Notes: a model not told the origin generated them from the sequence alone. 64,000 nucleotides of DNA from Bordetella genomosp. 9 (GCF_002261425.1 NZ_NEVJ01000003.1:1116001-1180000); one strand, 5' to 3'; counted from the first letter of the stretch, positions 26,236 to 35,286 are shown. A program made the numbers and translations.

Positions 26236-26334
26236 GGCGCTCTCCGTGGTTGTGATCGGCGCAAGGGACGCCGGTCGGTCGATGCTGGTCCAAGGTTAAC
26301 CGGAGTCGGGACCGGCATCGTGCCGACCCGGCGC

Positions 26335-27207
26335 TCACGGTTTGTCGACCAGCGTCTCCCGGACAAAGTCGCGATAGGTGCGCAAGGGACGCCCAAGCAG
26401 CTTCTCCAGCCTCTGGACTGCTCCCGCACCAGCGTGCATGCCGTGATGCTGGATGCGGTCCATCATCAGCCGCATGTCGTAGGCCAGCCAATCAGGCCCG
26501 TAGGCCGCCATCTGCTGTTCGAAGCCATCGACGTCATCGCCGCCGTATTGGACATCACGTTGCAAAGCCTCGCTCCACGCCTGCGCGGCGGTTTGCCCGG
26601 TCAGGGCCTCCGGCCCCACGACCTCCAATGTACGGGCCGGCAGCGCGACGGGCGCATGGTGCCGCGCCAGCAGCTCGGCCGCCGCCACATCGGCGATGTC
26701 GCGCACATCCACCATGCTCACGCCGGCCTTTCCGATCGGCATCGGATAGACGCCGTAGCCCTCAACGACGGACCTGATGCGCTCGTCGTTCTGCATGAAA
26801 TAGGCCGGCCGCAGGACGGTGGCGGGCAGATCGAGCGTTTCGATCATCCGCTCGACCGTATGCTTGCCCGTGAAATGCGGCACATTGGTATAGAGGTCGG
26901 CGTGGATGACCGACAGGTACACGATGCGCTCGATACCCGCGTCCCTGGCCAGGTTCAAGGTGACCAGCGCCTGGGTGACTTCGTCGGCGACCACCGCGTT
27001 CAGAACGAACAGGGTACGCACGGAAGACAAGGCCGAGCGCATTGCCTTGACACTGCTCATGTCGCCTACCACTTCCTGTGTACCCGGAGGCAGGGCGGCC
27101 TTCCCTGGCGTACGGACCAGGGCTTTCACTTCCACCCCGCTCGTGGCGAGACGCTGGACGATTTGTGAACCTACGGTGCCGGACGCACCAGTGACGAGAA
27201 TGCTCAT
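26335..27207 (-). CDS. NmrA-like NAD(P)-binding protein
   Basis: 290 residues. The start at 27207 is preceded by GGAG and begins MSILVTGASGTVGSQIVQRL, the GxxGxxG dinucleotide-binding motif of atypical SDRs. The segment VKALVRTPGKAALPPGTQEV and the region VYLSVIHADLYTNVPHFTGK fit the NmrA/HSCARG and triphenylmethane-reductase (QOR2-like) group, which sense or reduce with NADP(H). It is divergent from the LysR gene at 27350. Confidence 0.85.
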   Translation of the reverse strand: MSILVTGASGTVGSQIVQRLATSGVEVKALVRTPGKAALPPGTQEVVGDMSSVKAMRSALSSVRTLFVLNAVVADEVTQALVTLNLARDAGIERIVYLSVIHADLYTNVPHFTGKHTVERMIETLDLPATVLRPAYFMQNDERIRSVVEGYGVYPMPIGKAGVSMVDVRDIADVAAAELLARHHAPVALPARTLEVVGPEALTGQTAAQAWSEALQRDVQYGGDDVDGFEQQMAAYGPDWLAYDMRLMMDRIQHHGMHAGAGAVQRLEKLLGRPLRTYRDFVRETLVDKP

Positions 27208-27229
27208 GATTGGCTCCATTTGGAAAGTC

Positions 27230-27334
27230 GATACGGGCGCAGTCGTCAGGTTGGCGACTTCCGTATCGCGTAGGTCACACGATAGGCAGTTTCAGAATCA
27301 AAACAAAGACCATAAAATATAGACAGCCCGTATC
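27230..27334. promoter_or_regulatory. CCGTATC repeats in NmrA-LysR intergenic region
   Basis: GATACGGGC (27230-27238) and GCCCGTATC (27326-27334) are an exact nine-base inverted repeat spanning most of the divergent promoter region. A third copy, CCGTATC, is at 27261-27267. The LysR protein starting at 27350 is the natural candidate to bind them. Confidence 0.45.
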
Positions 27335-27349
27335 AAAAACGAGACACAC

Positions 27350-28231
27350 ATGGATCTGAACGCCCTGGCGGATTTCCAATTGGTCGCCGCCCATGGCGGC
27401 TTCGGCCGGGCCAGCCGCGCCAGCGGCCGGTCCAAGGCCACGCTATCGCGGCGCGTCGGCGATCTCGAAGACTCGCTGGGTATCCGGCTCATCGAACGCG
27501 GCGCCCGCAGCCTGGAGCTGACCGAGGCCGGACAGATGCTGCTGGCCCGGACGGAAGGACCGATGCATGAAGTCGCGGAAGCGGCGGCCGCGGCACGCGA
27601 AGGACTGGCAACGCCGCGCGGCCGGCTGCGCATCGCCGCGCCCATCCTGTTCTCGCAAGTGGCGCTGGGACGGCTGGCCGCCCGATTTGTCGCGCTATAC
27701 CCCGACGTGCAGATCGAAGCCGTCGCCGAAGACCGCTTCGTCGATCTGGTCGACGATCATTTCGACGTGGCCGTCCGCGCCAATCCCGGCAAGGACAGCA
27801 CCCTGGTCGGACGCTGCTTCGCCAGAGACAGGCTGGTGCTGGCCGCCGCGCCATCCATCCGCAAACCCAGGAGCCGCGGCGCGCCAGCCCTGCCCGTTCC
27901 GGCAGTCGTCATGACCAGCCACCGCGACGGAGAAGTATGGACGCTGCGCAACGGGCAGCTCAGCGTCGCGCCTCAACCGGTCTTGCGGCTGTCTTCCCTG
28001 CTGACGGTCCGTGATGCGATCGTCGCCGGCGCGGGCATCGCCATGCTGCCCGAATCCATCATTGGCGGCATGCTGGAAAGCGGCCAGCTGGTGTCATGGG
28101 GAATCACGGGCGACGACGTCGAGCTTTGGGCCTTGCACACGTCCCGGCGCCTGCAGAGCCCGAAAGTACGGGCCTTCGTCGACTTCATTTGCGAACAGTA
28201 CCCGGATGGACGGTTCACGGTGCCAGGCTGA
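27350..28231 (+). CDS. LysR family transcriptional regulator
   Basis: 293 residues with the HTH LNALADFQLVAAHGGFGRAS, then GRSKATLSRRVGDLEDSLG. The effector domain has VDDHFDVAVRANPGKDSTLV, as in LysR proteins close to DsdC and AaeR. It is divergent from the NmrA-like gene. Its 3' end leaves 23 bases before the convergent thioesterase gene. Confidence 0.9.
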   Translation: MDLNALADFQLVAAHGGFGRASRASGRSKATLSRRVGDLEDSLGIRLIERGARSLELTEAGQMLLARTEGPMHEVAEAAAAAREGLATPRGRLRIAAPILFSQVALGRLAARFVALYPDVQIEAVAEDRFVDLVDDHFDVAVRANPGKDSTLVGRCFARDRLVLAAAPSIRKPRSRGAPALPVPAVVMTSHRDGEVWTLRNGQLSVAPQPVLRLSSLLTVRDAIVAGAGIAMLPESIIGGMLESGQLVSWGITGDDVELWALHTSRRLQSPKVRAFVDFICEQYPDGRFTVPG

Positions 28232-28254
28232 CCGACGCACCCGCGCCCACGGTA

Positions 28255-28740
28255 TCACCGGCCCTGGGCACGATCTCCGTTCAGCGTCATGACAGCGCTG
28301 GTGATGCTTGCCACGGCCTTGCCGTCGTCCCGCCGGATATCGCAGCGGTAATGGCTGATCGTCCTGCCCCGGTGCTCCGCCCAGGCCTCCGCCACCAGGC
28401 GAGCCTGCCATACCGGGCGAAGAAACGTCGCCTTCAGATCGATGCTGGTGAAGCTCTCACCCGGATCCATCAGTGTCGAATGCGCCGTGCCTATGGCCGC
28501 GTCGGCCAGTTCGCACAGCAGCCCTCCGTGGACGGTGCCCTGCTGATTTCCGTGGCGGGTGGCGTCCGCATCCAGTTCCAGGGTTGCCGTGGCTACGCCG
28601 ATGGCGACGATACGCAGGTCCAGCAGCCGCGAGATCGCGGTGGGATAGCGCATATGCGTCGTCGCGCCGTCCGGCAGCGTGCCGTCGAGCTGGCGTTGCA
28701 GGTATTCCAATACGGGCAGTTGCATGGCGGCTGTCGTCAT
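28255..28740 (-). CDS. PaaI-family thioesterase
   Basis: 161 residues of the hotdog fold. The motif GNQQGTVHGGLLCELADAAI includes the catalytic HGG segment of PaaI and 4-hydroxybenzoyl-CoA thioesterases. The substrate is an acyl-CoA of unknown chain. It is divergent from the MocR-type regulator at 28818, so the two may be linked. Confidence 0.85.
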   Translation of the reverse strand: MTTAAMQLPVLEYLQRQLDGTLPDGATTHMRYPTAISRLLDLRIVAIGVATATLELDADATRHGNQQGTVHGGLLCELADAAIGTAHSTLMDPGESFTSIDLKATFLRPVWQARLVAEAWAEHRGRTISHYRCDIRRDDGKAVASITSAVMTLNGDRAQGR

Positions 28741-28784
28741 GAAGGCGTGTTCCTCTTCCTATGCGCAGGCTAATCGCCTAAATT

Positions 28785-28805
28785 GGAACAATCAAAAAAT
28801 TGTCC
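28785..28805. promoter_or_regulatory. Imperfect inverted repeat between thioesterase and MocR genes
   Basis: GGAACAAT and ATTGTCC face each other across a six-base A-rich spacer, 13 bases upstream of the MocR start. The region is AT-rich compared with the surroundings and probably holds the divergent promoters. Confidence 0.3.
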
Positions 28806-28817
28806 TAGATACATTGC

Positions 28818-30170
28818 ATGCGCCCTTCCCCCCTCTCGCCCATCATCGAGAAACTGGCGGCCGACATCCGGAACGGCAGGCTGGCGCCAGGTGCGGCGCT
28901 GCCCACGCACCGGGAGCTCGCCGCCCGCCATGGCGTGGCCATCGCCTCGGCCAGCAAGGTCTACGCGCGGCTCAAGGACATGGGCCTGGTCATAGGCGAA
29001 ACGGGACGAGGCACCTTCGTGCGCGACCGGCCGCGGGAGCGGGACTGGGACCCAGGCGACGAAGCCCGGCTGAGCGCCGCCGCCACCGACCTGTCCTTCA
29101 ATCACCCAACCTGGCCGGGCCAGGCCGACCTGTTGCGCGGCATGTTGCGCGAGCTGGCGGGCAGCGGCGACCTGGCCGCGCTGATGCACCAGCAACCCCC
29201 CGGGGGCCGGCGCCACGAGCGGCAGATCGTGGCCGACTTCCTGGCCAGGGAACGCGGCATCCGCGCGGACCCGCAATGCGTTTTCCTGGTCAACGGTGCG
29301 CAGCAGGGACTGGATATCGCCGTGCGCGCATTGCTGCGCGCGCATGACATGGTCGCCGTCGACGCCCTGACGTATCCCGGATTCAAGATGCTGGCCGAAG
29401 CGCGCGAACTGGTGCTGAAGCCTGTCCCGGCGTCACCGCCGGGCGCGGCCGAGGGTCCGGACCCGCAGGCCCTGGACGCGCTGTGCCGCCGCCATCCCGT
29501 ACGCGCGATCTACGCCATGCCGACACTGCACAATCCGCTGGGATGGGTATTGACCGCGCGCCAGCGCGCACGGCTGGTGGACATCGCCAGGCGGCACGAC
29601 TGCCTGATCGTCGAGGACGCCGCCTACGCCTATCTCGCCGGCAACGCGCCCCCTTCGCTGGTGACGCTAGCCGCCGAGCGCACCGTCTACGTCTCCAGTC
29701 TGTCGAAAAGCCTGGCCAGCGGCCTGCGCTTCGGCTACGTGGTGGCGCCGCCATCGATGGCGATGCGCATCAAGGCGCAGATCCGTGCCAGCTACTGGAG
29801 CCTGCCCAGCCTGGTCACCGCCATGGCCACGCGATGGATGCAGGACGGGACGGTGAAGCGACTGGAATCCGAGCATCGCCATGGGGCACGGCTGCGCCAG
29901 GCCGTCGCTCGCAAGGTGTTCGCGGGCATGGACATGACCGCCCACCCCAATGCGCTGTTCGTATGGCTGCGCCTGCCACCCGAGCTGCGCGCGGACCGCA
30001 TCGCCATGGCGCTGGCCGAAAGGCAGATAGCGGTGTCAAAGGCGGAAGCCTACGCGACCACCCGCCACGCACCGCAGGCGCTGCGGCTGGGTCTGGGTTC
30101 CGTACCCTTGGACGAGTTGCAGGCCGTGCTCGCGCGGGTACGCGATGTCATCGATGCATACCCGATATAG
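28818..30170 (+). CDS. MocR-type GntR regulator with aminotransferase domain
   Basis: 450 residues. The N-terminus is a GntR winged helix (LAADIRNGRLAPGAALPTHR, then ELAARHGVAIASASKVYARL). From about residue 95 onward it is a fold type I aminotransferase: VNGAQQGLDIAVRALLRAHD, IVEDAAYAYLAG, and the PLP Lys in SSLSKSLASGLRFGYV near residue 297. MocR proteins use PLP to sense amino acids or vitamin B6. Possible target: the divergent thioesterase. It could also act elsewhere. Confidence 0.9.
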   Translation: MRPSPLSPIIEKLAADIRNGRLAPGAALPTHRELAARHGVAIASASKVYARLKDMGLVIGETGRGTFVRDRPRERDWDPGDEARLSAAATDLSFNHPTWPGQADLLRGMLRELAGSGDLAALMHQQPPGGRRHERQIVADFLARERGIRADPQCVFLVNGAQQGLDIAVRALLRAHDMVAVDALTYPGFKMLAEARELVLKPVPASPPGAAEGPDPQALDALCRRHPVRAIYAMPTLHNPLGWVLTARQRARLVDIARRHDCLIVEDAAYAYLAGNAPPSLVTLAAERTVYVSSLSKSLASGLRFGYVVAPPSMAMRIKAQIRASYWSLPSLVTAMATRWMQDGTVKRLESEHRHGARLRQAVARKVFAGMDMTAHPNALFVWLRLPPELRADRIAMALAERQIAVSKAEAYATTRHAPQALRLGLGSVPLDELQAVLARVRDVIDAYPI

Positions 30171-30181
30171 TTCCGTGCGAC

Positions 30182-31132
30182 TCACACCATCGGCTCACTG
30201 CCCATGAGCACGAGGCTGCGCTTCAGCCCCGTGGGTGGCTGCCCATAGGTCCTGAGGAAAGCACGGCGCATCCGGTCCCGGTCGGCGAAGCCGGTGTCGC
30301 GCGCCACCACGTCCATGGAATGCCGGCCGTCTTCCAGCATCGCCCTGGCGGCCTCCAGCCGCAGAAGCTCGACCGCCTTGGCCGGCGACTGCCCGGTCTC
30401 CTCGCGGAAGACGCGGCTGAACTGACGTGGCGACAGGCTGGCTGCCTGTGCCAATTCTTCCACGTTGAGCGCGTTGCGCAGATTCTCCTTCGCATAGGTC
30501 AGGGCGCGTTTCACCCTGTCGGTACGAGGCTCCATCTGCAGCAGGGCCGAGAACTGCGATTGCCCGCCCGGACGGCGGTGGTAAACCACCAGCTTGCGCG
30601 CGACCTGACGCGCCAGTTCCGCGCCATGGTCGTCCTCGATCAACGCGAGCGCCAGATCGATCGCCGCCGACATTCCAGCCGACGTCCAGATATTGCCATC
30701 CCGGATGAAGATACGGTCTTCGTCGACCCGCACCTCGGGGAAGCGTTCCTGCAGGCGTCGGGCATGCGCCCAATGCGTGGTGGCGGTGCGGCCATTCAGC
30801 AGCCCGGCCTCGGCCAACACGAAAGCGCCCGTGCATACGCCGGCGATCCGCCGCGCCTCTACCGCGGCGCGGACCAGATAGGCCCTCACGCCAGGTGCGA
30901 CGGGGCCGGGCTTCAACTCGCCCGCCACGATCAGTGTGTCGGGCATCACCCCGAAGGGCACCGACTCGATGCCCGCGCTCATGGTGGATCGAACGATGCC
31001 GCCGGCCTCGGAAAGTATGGTCAGCCGATAACCGTCGTCGCCGAGTTCGCCGTTGGCGAGTTCGAAGGCGGCGATCGCGGACAAACCCATGAGCTGGAAG
31101 CCGTCCTCCAGGATCAATCCTATCTGGCGCAT
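30182..31132 (-). CDS. GlxA-type AraC family regulator
   Basis: 316 residues. The N-terminal DJ-1/PfpI-like domain has RIAGVCTGAFVLAEAGLLNG, where Cys lies in the strand-turn that in relatives is the catalytic-like nucleophile. The C-terminal double HTH (LAQAASLSPRQFSRVFREET, then ARDTGFADRDRMRRAFLRTY) is AraC type. This is the GlxA layout; relatives respond to metabolites such as glycine betaine or dimethylglycine. It is divergent from the SDR at 31348, with a 215-base gap between them. Confidence 0.9.
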   Translation of the reverse strand: MRQIGLILEDGFQLMGLSAIAAFELANGELGDDGYRLTILSEAGGIVRSTMSAGIESVPFGVMPDTLIVAGELKPGPVAPGVRAYLVRAAVEARRIAGVCTGAFVLAEAGLLNGRTATTHWAHARRLQERFPEVRVDEDRIFIRDGNIWTSAGMSAAIDLALALIEDDHGAELARQVARKLVVYHRRPGGQSQFSALLQMEPRTDRVKRALTYAKENLRNALNVEELAQAASLSPRQFSRVFREETGQSPAKAVELLRLEAARAMLEDGRHSMDVVARDTGFADRDRMRRAFLRTYGQPPTGLKRSLVLMGSEPMV

Positions 31133-31347
31133 TGCGTGTCTCGATATGCTGGATACGTGGTGTCAGGATACTGCAAAGCAGGCATGAAAAGCCGGATATC
31201 AGCAAAACTTCTGGACCTGGCTCGCAGGCCTATGTCCTTAATTGACGTTTCAATGACATTTGTGACGGCCCGAAACTACGGCAAAGTGACGACATGCGCG
31301 GTGCCTGAACCGTTCGGCGCCCACCTACTCCGCTAAAGGACATCCAC

Positions 31348-32106
31348 ATGAAGCTCACCGACAACACCATCCTGATCACCGGCGGTACGTCCGGCATCGG
31401 CCGCGGCCTGGCGCAAGCGTTCCATGCCCTGGGCAATAAAGTCGTCATCGCCGGGCGCCGCCAGGCGCTGCTGGACGAGATAACGGCCGCCCACGCCGGC
31501 ATGGAGGGCGTGCAGCTCGACATCGCCGATGCCGGCGATATCGAACGCGTGGCCCGGACACTCATTGCCCGGTACCCAAGGCTCAACGTCCTGATCAACA
31601 ACGCGGGCATCATGCCCTTCGACAACGCCGCCGCCGCGGTCGACGACGCCACCTCTCGCCGCATCCTGGACACCAACCTGCTCGGTCCTATCCGCCTGAC
31701 GTCGGCGCTGATCGACCACCTGAAAGCGCAGCCGCGCGCCACCATCATCCACAACACGTCGGTGCTGGCCTATGTGCCCATTGCGACGAACGCCGTCTAC
31801 TCCGCGTCGAAGGCGGCACTGCACTCCTACGCTCTGTCGCAGCGCTTCATGCTGCGCGACACCAGCGTAACGGTGCAGGAAATCGCGCCGCCCTGGGTCG
31901 ACACCGACCTGATCAAGAAGAGCGGGGACCCGCGCGCCATGCCGCTGGATGCCTTCATCGCCGAAACCATGAAGGGGCTGGCGACCGACGCGCCCGAAGT
32001 CTTCGTGGAAGGCATCAGGGCCTTGCGAGACAACCCGGGATCAGGCGAACACGCCTTCGTGCATGCGTTCAACCAGAGCATCGTCGACAACCCGATTCCG
32101 GTCTGA
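31348..32106 (+). CDS. SDR family oxidoreductase, DltE-like
   Basis: 252 residues. The cofactor motif is LITGGTSGIGRGLAQAF; the catalytic Ser, Tyr and Lys are in NTSVLA and AVYSASKAALHSYAL. It resembles the DltE-like group. AAAGGA precedes the ATG. It is divergent from the GlxA-type regulator and 62 bases upstream of the MFS gene on the same strand, so it may be cotranscribed with it. A clear paralogue is at 43449. Confidence 0.88.
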   Translation: MKLTDNTILITGGTSGIGRGLAQAFHALGNKVVIAGRRQALLDEITAAHAGMEGVQLDIADAGDIERVARTLIARYPRLNVLINNAGIMPFDNAAAAVDDATSRRILDTNLLGPIRLTSALIDHLKAQPRATIIHNTSVLAYVPIATNAVYSASKAALHSYALSQRFMLRDTSVTVQEIAPPWVDTDLIKKSGDPRAMPLDAFIAETMKGLATDAPEVFVEGIRALRDNPGSGEHAFVHAFNQSIVDNPIPV

Positions 32107-32168
32107 CCGAAACGCTACGCCGGCGCTGGGCAAATATCGGCCAGCGCCGCGCAACACAGGAAGCTGCC

Positions 32169-33392
32169 ATGTCCTCTCAATCCTGCACCGCGGATGTCGC
32201 TTGCGGCGCGGCGCGTCCGCAAGCCGCGCCGGATGCCACCCTGGTACCGGCGGCATTCCTCGCGCTGGGCACCTTCGCCATAGGCACCGAAGGCTTCATG
32301 ATCGCGCCGCTGCTGTCGACGATGGCCGCCGACTTCCACATGACGGTGCCGCACGTCGCGCTGCTGGTGGTGGTATTCACGCTGACCATGGCCTTGAGCT
32401 CGCCGATATCCACGGTGCTGACGGGCCGGTTCAGGCGCCGTGGCACGCTGCTGCTGGCCATGTCGCTGTTCGCCGTCGGAAATCTGCTCGCGGCGTGGTC
32501 GTCCAGCTTCGGCATGCTGATGGCCGCGCGCGTCATGATGGCGGTGGCGTCCGGCCTGTACGTTCCCAATGCCAACGCACTAGCCGGCGTCATTGTGGCG
32601 CCAGCCAAACGCGGCAGCGCACTCGCCATCGTCAGCGGCGGCATGACGTTGGCGATCGCGCTCGGACTGCCCTTGGGTGGCGTCGTGGGACATGCCTTCG
32701 GCTGGCGCGCCACCTTCCTCGCGGTCGGCGCCATGAGCCTGGCGGCCATCGTCGGGATCATGGCCGGCATCGCCAGGGATGCCGGCGCGGGCATCCCCGT
32801 CGCAACCCTGTCCCAGCGTGTCGCCGTCATCCGGCAACCCGCGATCCTGCGGCTGCTGTCGGTCAGCCTTTTCTGGTCCATCGGCGCCTATGCCGTCTAC
32901 CCCTACATCGCGCCTTATCTGGCCAGCGTCCTGAATTATGGCGCGACGGGGATCAACGCCACGGTCTCGATGTGGGGGCTGGCCGCGGCACTGGGCGTGA
33001 CGACAGGCGGAGCGTTGAACGACAGGCTCGGCTCCGATCGCGTGGTGCGGCTGTCCCTGATCGTGTTGGGCCTTTCGTTCTGGGCGTTGGCATTGGCCAC
33101 AGGATTGTCTCCAAGCGTCGGCGCGATTCCGGTCCTGCTCGGCGTCGCGTCATGGGGATTCAGCGTCTGGGCTTTCTTTCCGGCCCAGATGGCGCGCCTC
33201 ATTGCCGCCGGCGGCCCTGCCCAGGCATCGCTCGCCCTCGCCTTGAACACGTCGACCATGTACCTGGGATTCTCCATCGGCAGCGCCATGGGGGCCGGCA
33301 TACTGGGCGCCGGCGCCATCTGGGGCATAGGCCTGCTGGCCGGCGCCGCGGAAGGCATCGCGCTGCTGCTCGATCGCCGCGTCCGCTCCTGA
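32169..33392 (+). CDS. MFS transporter, AraJ-like
   Basis: 407 residues with about twelve membrane segments. LALGTFAIGTEGFMIAPLLS at the start and FRRRGTLLLAMSLFAVGNLL in the loop between helices two and three are typical of the DHA1 AraJ/arabinose-efflux branch. AGGAAG precedes the ATG. It is probably an efflux pump in a two-gene unit with the SDR upstream. Confidence 0.87.
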   Translation: MSSQSCTADVACGAARPQAAPDATLVPAAFLALGTFAIGTEGFMIAPLLSTMAADFHMTVPHVALLVVVFTLTMALSSPISTVLTGRFRRRGTLLLAMSLFAVGNLLAAWSSSFGMLMAARVMMAVASGLYVPNANALAGVIVAPAKRGSALAIVSGGMTLAIALGLPLGGVVGHAFGWRATFLAVGAMSLAAIVGIMAGIARDAGAGIPVATLSQRVAVIRQPAILRLLSVSLFWSIGAYAVYPYIAPYLASVLNYGATGINATVSMWGLAAALGVTTGGALNDRLGSDRVVRLSLIVLGLSFWALALATGLSPSVGAIPVLLGVASWGFSVWAFFPAQMARLIAAGGPAQASLALALNTSTMYLGFSIGSAMGAGILGAGAIWGIGLLAGAAEGIALLLDRRVRS

Positions 33393-33522
33393 TGCAGCGG
33401 CTCGCGCCTGGCGGTGCCCTGCGCCGCCCGTGTTTGCATTACAGTGAGGCCTGATCACGCGCCGATGTCGCCATGCTCCGCGCAAGGCGGGGTCGGTCGC
33501 CACTTTTACTCCTGCCTCACAA

Positions 33523-33756
33523 ATGCCCACGATAGATTTCGAACTCGCGCCCGGCCTCCCCTTCATCGAAGTGAACCACCTGCTCAAGGTAACAGGGGTC
33601 TGCGATAGCGGCGGCGCGGGCAAGCAACTGGTCGCGGACGGCAGGGTCAGCGTGGACGGTGTGCTGGAAACGCGCAAAACCGCCAAGATTCGCGCCGGGC
33701 AAACCGTCACTTGCGGCGACGTCCGCATCGTCGTCGGCCAGGCCCCCGAAGCATGA
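33523..33756 (+). CDS. S4-domain RNA-binding protein, YbcJ-like
   Basis: 77 residues. The pattern EVNHLLKVTGVCDSGGAGKQ followed by LVADGRVSVDGVLETRKTAK is the S4 RNA-binding fold of the YbcJ group, small proteins proposed to bind ribosomal or other RNA. No strong ribosome site is seen. The stop overlaps the ATG of the next gene by four bases, so the two are cotranscribed. Confidence 0.85.
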   Translation: MPTIDFELAPGLPFIEVNHLLKVTGVCDSGGAGKQLVADGRVSVDGVLETRKTAKIRAGQTVTCGDVRIVVGQAPEA

Positions 33757-34328
33757 GGTTCAAACCCTCCAGGAATTCGATTTTCGGCGTGCTGCTGCGC
33801 TCTCCGTGGTGGATGAGCGCGGGGATCGCCGCCGCATTGCTCGTCGGCGCCGTCGCGGCCCTGCCGCGCGAGTACTGGGCGATCGGCGTATTCGCATCCA
33901 TTCCCTTCGTGGTGATTGCTTTCCTTGCCGGCTGGCGGCAGTTGCGCACGCCGTCCGACAGCCGCGTGGAAGCCATCGCGGCGGCGGCCGCGGCCATGTC
34001 CTGGCCGGCCTTCGCCGCCGCCATACGTTCCGGCCTGGAACGTGACGGCTGCCAGGTGGAAGCCTATCCTGGCGCCGGCGCCGACTTCGTCCTGAGCAAA
34101 GGCGACCACATCGCCGTGCTCAGCGCGCAGCGCTGGAAAGCCGCCCGTACGGGTGTCGAACCTGTCCGGGCCCTGCAAGCGGCCCGCGAACGCCGGCAAG
34201 CGCGCGAAGCCATCTACGTCGCGCTAGGGGAAGTTTCACCGTCGGCCCGGGAATATGCCGCGACGCATGGCGTCTCCTTCATGACCGCGCCCGAGCTCGC
34301 CAAACTGCTGCGGCACGCGGAGATCTGA
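33753..34328 (+). CDS. Membrane-anchored restriction-endonuclease-like protein
   Basis: 191 residues. Two hydrophobic segments (WWMSAGIAAALLVGAVAALP and IGVFASIPFVVIAFLAGW) precede a C-terminal region starting at WPAFAAAIRSGLERDGCQVE that looks like an Mrr/DUF2034 restriction-endonuclease-like fold. Where active members have the Gln-x-Lys catalytic pair this one reads LSAQRWKAARTG, so the active site may be altered. ATGA overlap with the S4 gene. Function in this protein is unknown. Confidence 0.75.
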   Translation: MRFKPSRNSIFGVLLRSPWWMSAGIAAALLVGAVAALPREYWAIGVFASIPFVVIAFLAGWRQLRTPSDSRVEAIAAAAAAMSWPAFAAAIRSGLERDGCQVEAYPGAGADFVLSKGDHIAVLSAQRWKAARTGVEPVRALQAARERRQAREAIYVALGEVSPSAREYAATHGVSFMTAPELAKLLRHAEI

Positions 34329-34338
34329 AGCCGGACCA

Positions 34339-35019
34339 TCATTCTCCGCGTTCGAGCAGATTGCGCAGCTTCCGTCCGCTGTTGTAGCAATGCGCGCTGG
34401 CAAGCGCGCCCGCCTCGGTCGCCATGCCCTGCAGGATGGACTCCACGATGTTCCAGTGTGCCTCGCACACGGAATCGAAAGCCATGTGATGCATCCCCGT
34501 CGTGGCGGCGATGTACAGACGGATCTGGTGCGTTACGGGTCCGTAGTGCTGCGCCAGCCGGCTATGCCCGGCCAGATCGACGACGAGCTTGTGCAAGGCC
34601 AGGTCAGCGTCGATCAATGCGGCGTGATCGGCCTGGCGGGCCGCGGCCACCAATCGATCGTAGGCGCCTTGCAGCCGCTCGCGCCCGTGGTCGTCGATGC
34701 GCTCGGCGGCCAGTCGCGCCGCCAGCCCCTCGAAATTGGCGCGCAAGGTGGAAATCTCCCAGGCATCCTGGACGCTCAGGCTGATGACGCGCCATCCCAC
34801 ATAGGGCTGCTGGATCACCAGGCCCTCGGTGACGAGCTTGTGCAGCGCCGCGCGTATCGGGCCGCGTGACAGCGTCATCTGCTCCGCCAACCGGGTTTCC
34901 GTCAATCGGCTGCCGGGCGCGATCGCGCCAGTCAGGATGGCTTGCCGCAGGGTGTCGGCCGCGGCCTGGTCGAGGCTGCGTTTGCCCGTTGCGGCGAGTG
35001 TGGTTTCTGCTTCCTGCAC
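34339..35019 (-). CDS. FadR-type GntR regulator (FCD domain)
   Basis: 226 residues starting at a GTG preceded by GGAG ten bases upstream. The N-terminal GntR winged helix is TLRQAILTGAIAPGSRLTET followed by RLAEQMTLSRGPIRAALHKL. The C-terminal FCD all-helical ligand domain has DADLALHKLVVDLAGHSRLA with the His residues that bind a metal in this family. It is divergent from the enoyl-CoA hydratase gene, and the palindromes at 35119 and 35235 match FadR-family sites. It should repress or activate the acyl-CoA operon. Confidence 0.9.
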   Translation of the reverse strand: MQEAETTLAATGKRSLDQAAADTLRQAILTGAIAPGSRLTETRLAEQMTLSRGPIRAALHKLVTEGLVIQQPYVGWRVISLSVQDAWEISTLRANFEGLAARLAAERIDDHGRERLQGAYDRLVAAARQADHAALIDADLALHKLVVDLAGHSRLAQHYGPVTHQIRLYIAATTGMHHMAFDSVCEAHWNIVESILQGMATEAGALASAHCYNSGRKLRNLLERGE

Positions 35020-35118
35020 AGCGATTCATCTCCAGACGCCCGGCCCGGTCCCGGGCCGGCCGACGCCATTATTGCTTGACAAGCCCGGTAGCGGCGCCTA
35101 CAGTCGCCGCAGACCTAG

Positions 35119-35130
35119 ATTGTTAACAAT
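35119..35130. promoter_or_regulatory. GntR operator 1, ATTGTTAACAAT
   Basis: A perfect 12-base palindrome that fits the FadR-subfamily pattern TNGTNNNACNA. It lies 100 bases upstream of the GntR start and 157 bases upstream of the enoyl-CoA hydratase start. Confidence 0.68.
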
Positions 35131-35169
35131 ATACCCCAGTCGCCGCACCGCACCCTACAAATGCACCAC

Positions 35170-35194
35170 GATAGCGCGCTAAAAAAGCGCTATC
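35170..35194. promoter_or_regulatory. Inverted repeat GATAGCGC/GCGCTATC
   Basis: A perfect eight-base inverted repeat with a nine-base loop containing six A residues. It lies between the two GntR operators. It could be a second binding site or a hairpin in the mRNA leader; the sequence cannot tell which. Confidence 0.4.
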
Positions 35195-35234
35195 TCTGTG
35201 CAGCAGGCAGGTGGGCTATCGTCGAAGCCATGTA

Positions 35235-35246
35235 ATTGTTAACAAT
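35235..35246. promoter_or_regulatory. GntR operator 2, ATTGTTAACAAT
   Basis: Identical to operator 1 over all 12 bases, with centres 116 bases apart. It lies 41 bases upstream of the enoyl-CoA hydratase ATG, where it would overlap or flank the promoter. Confidence 0.68.
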
Positions 35247-35286
35247 CAGCGCAATTCTTGAGCATAACGACCCACAGGAGAAGCCG

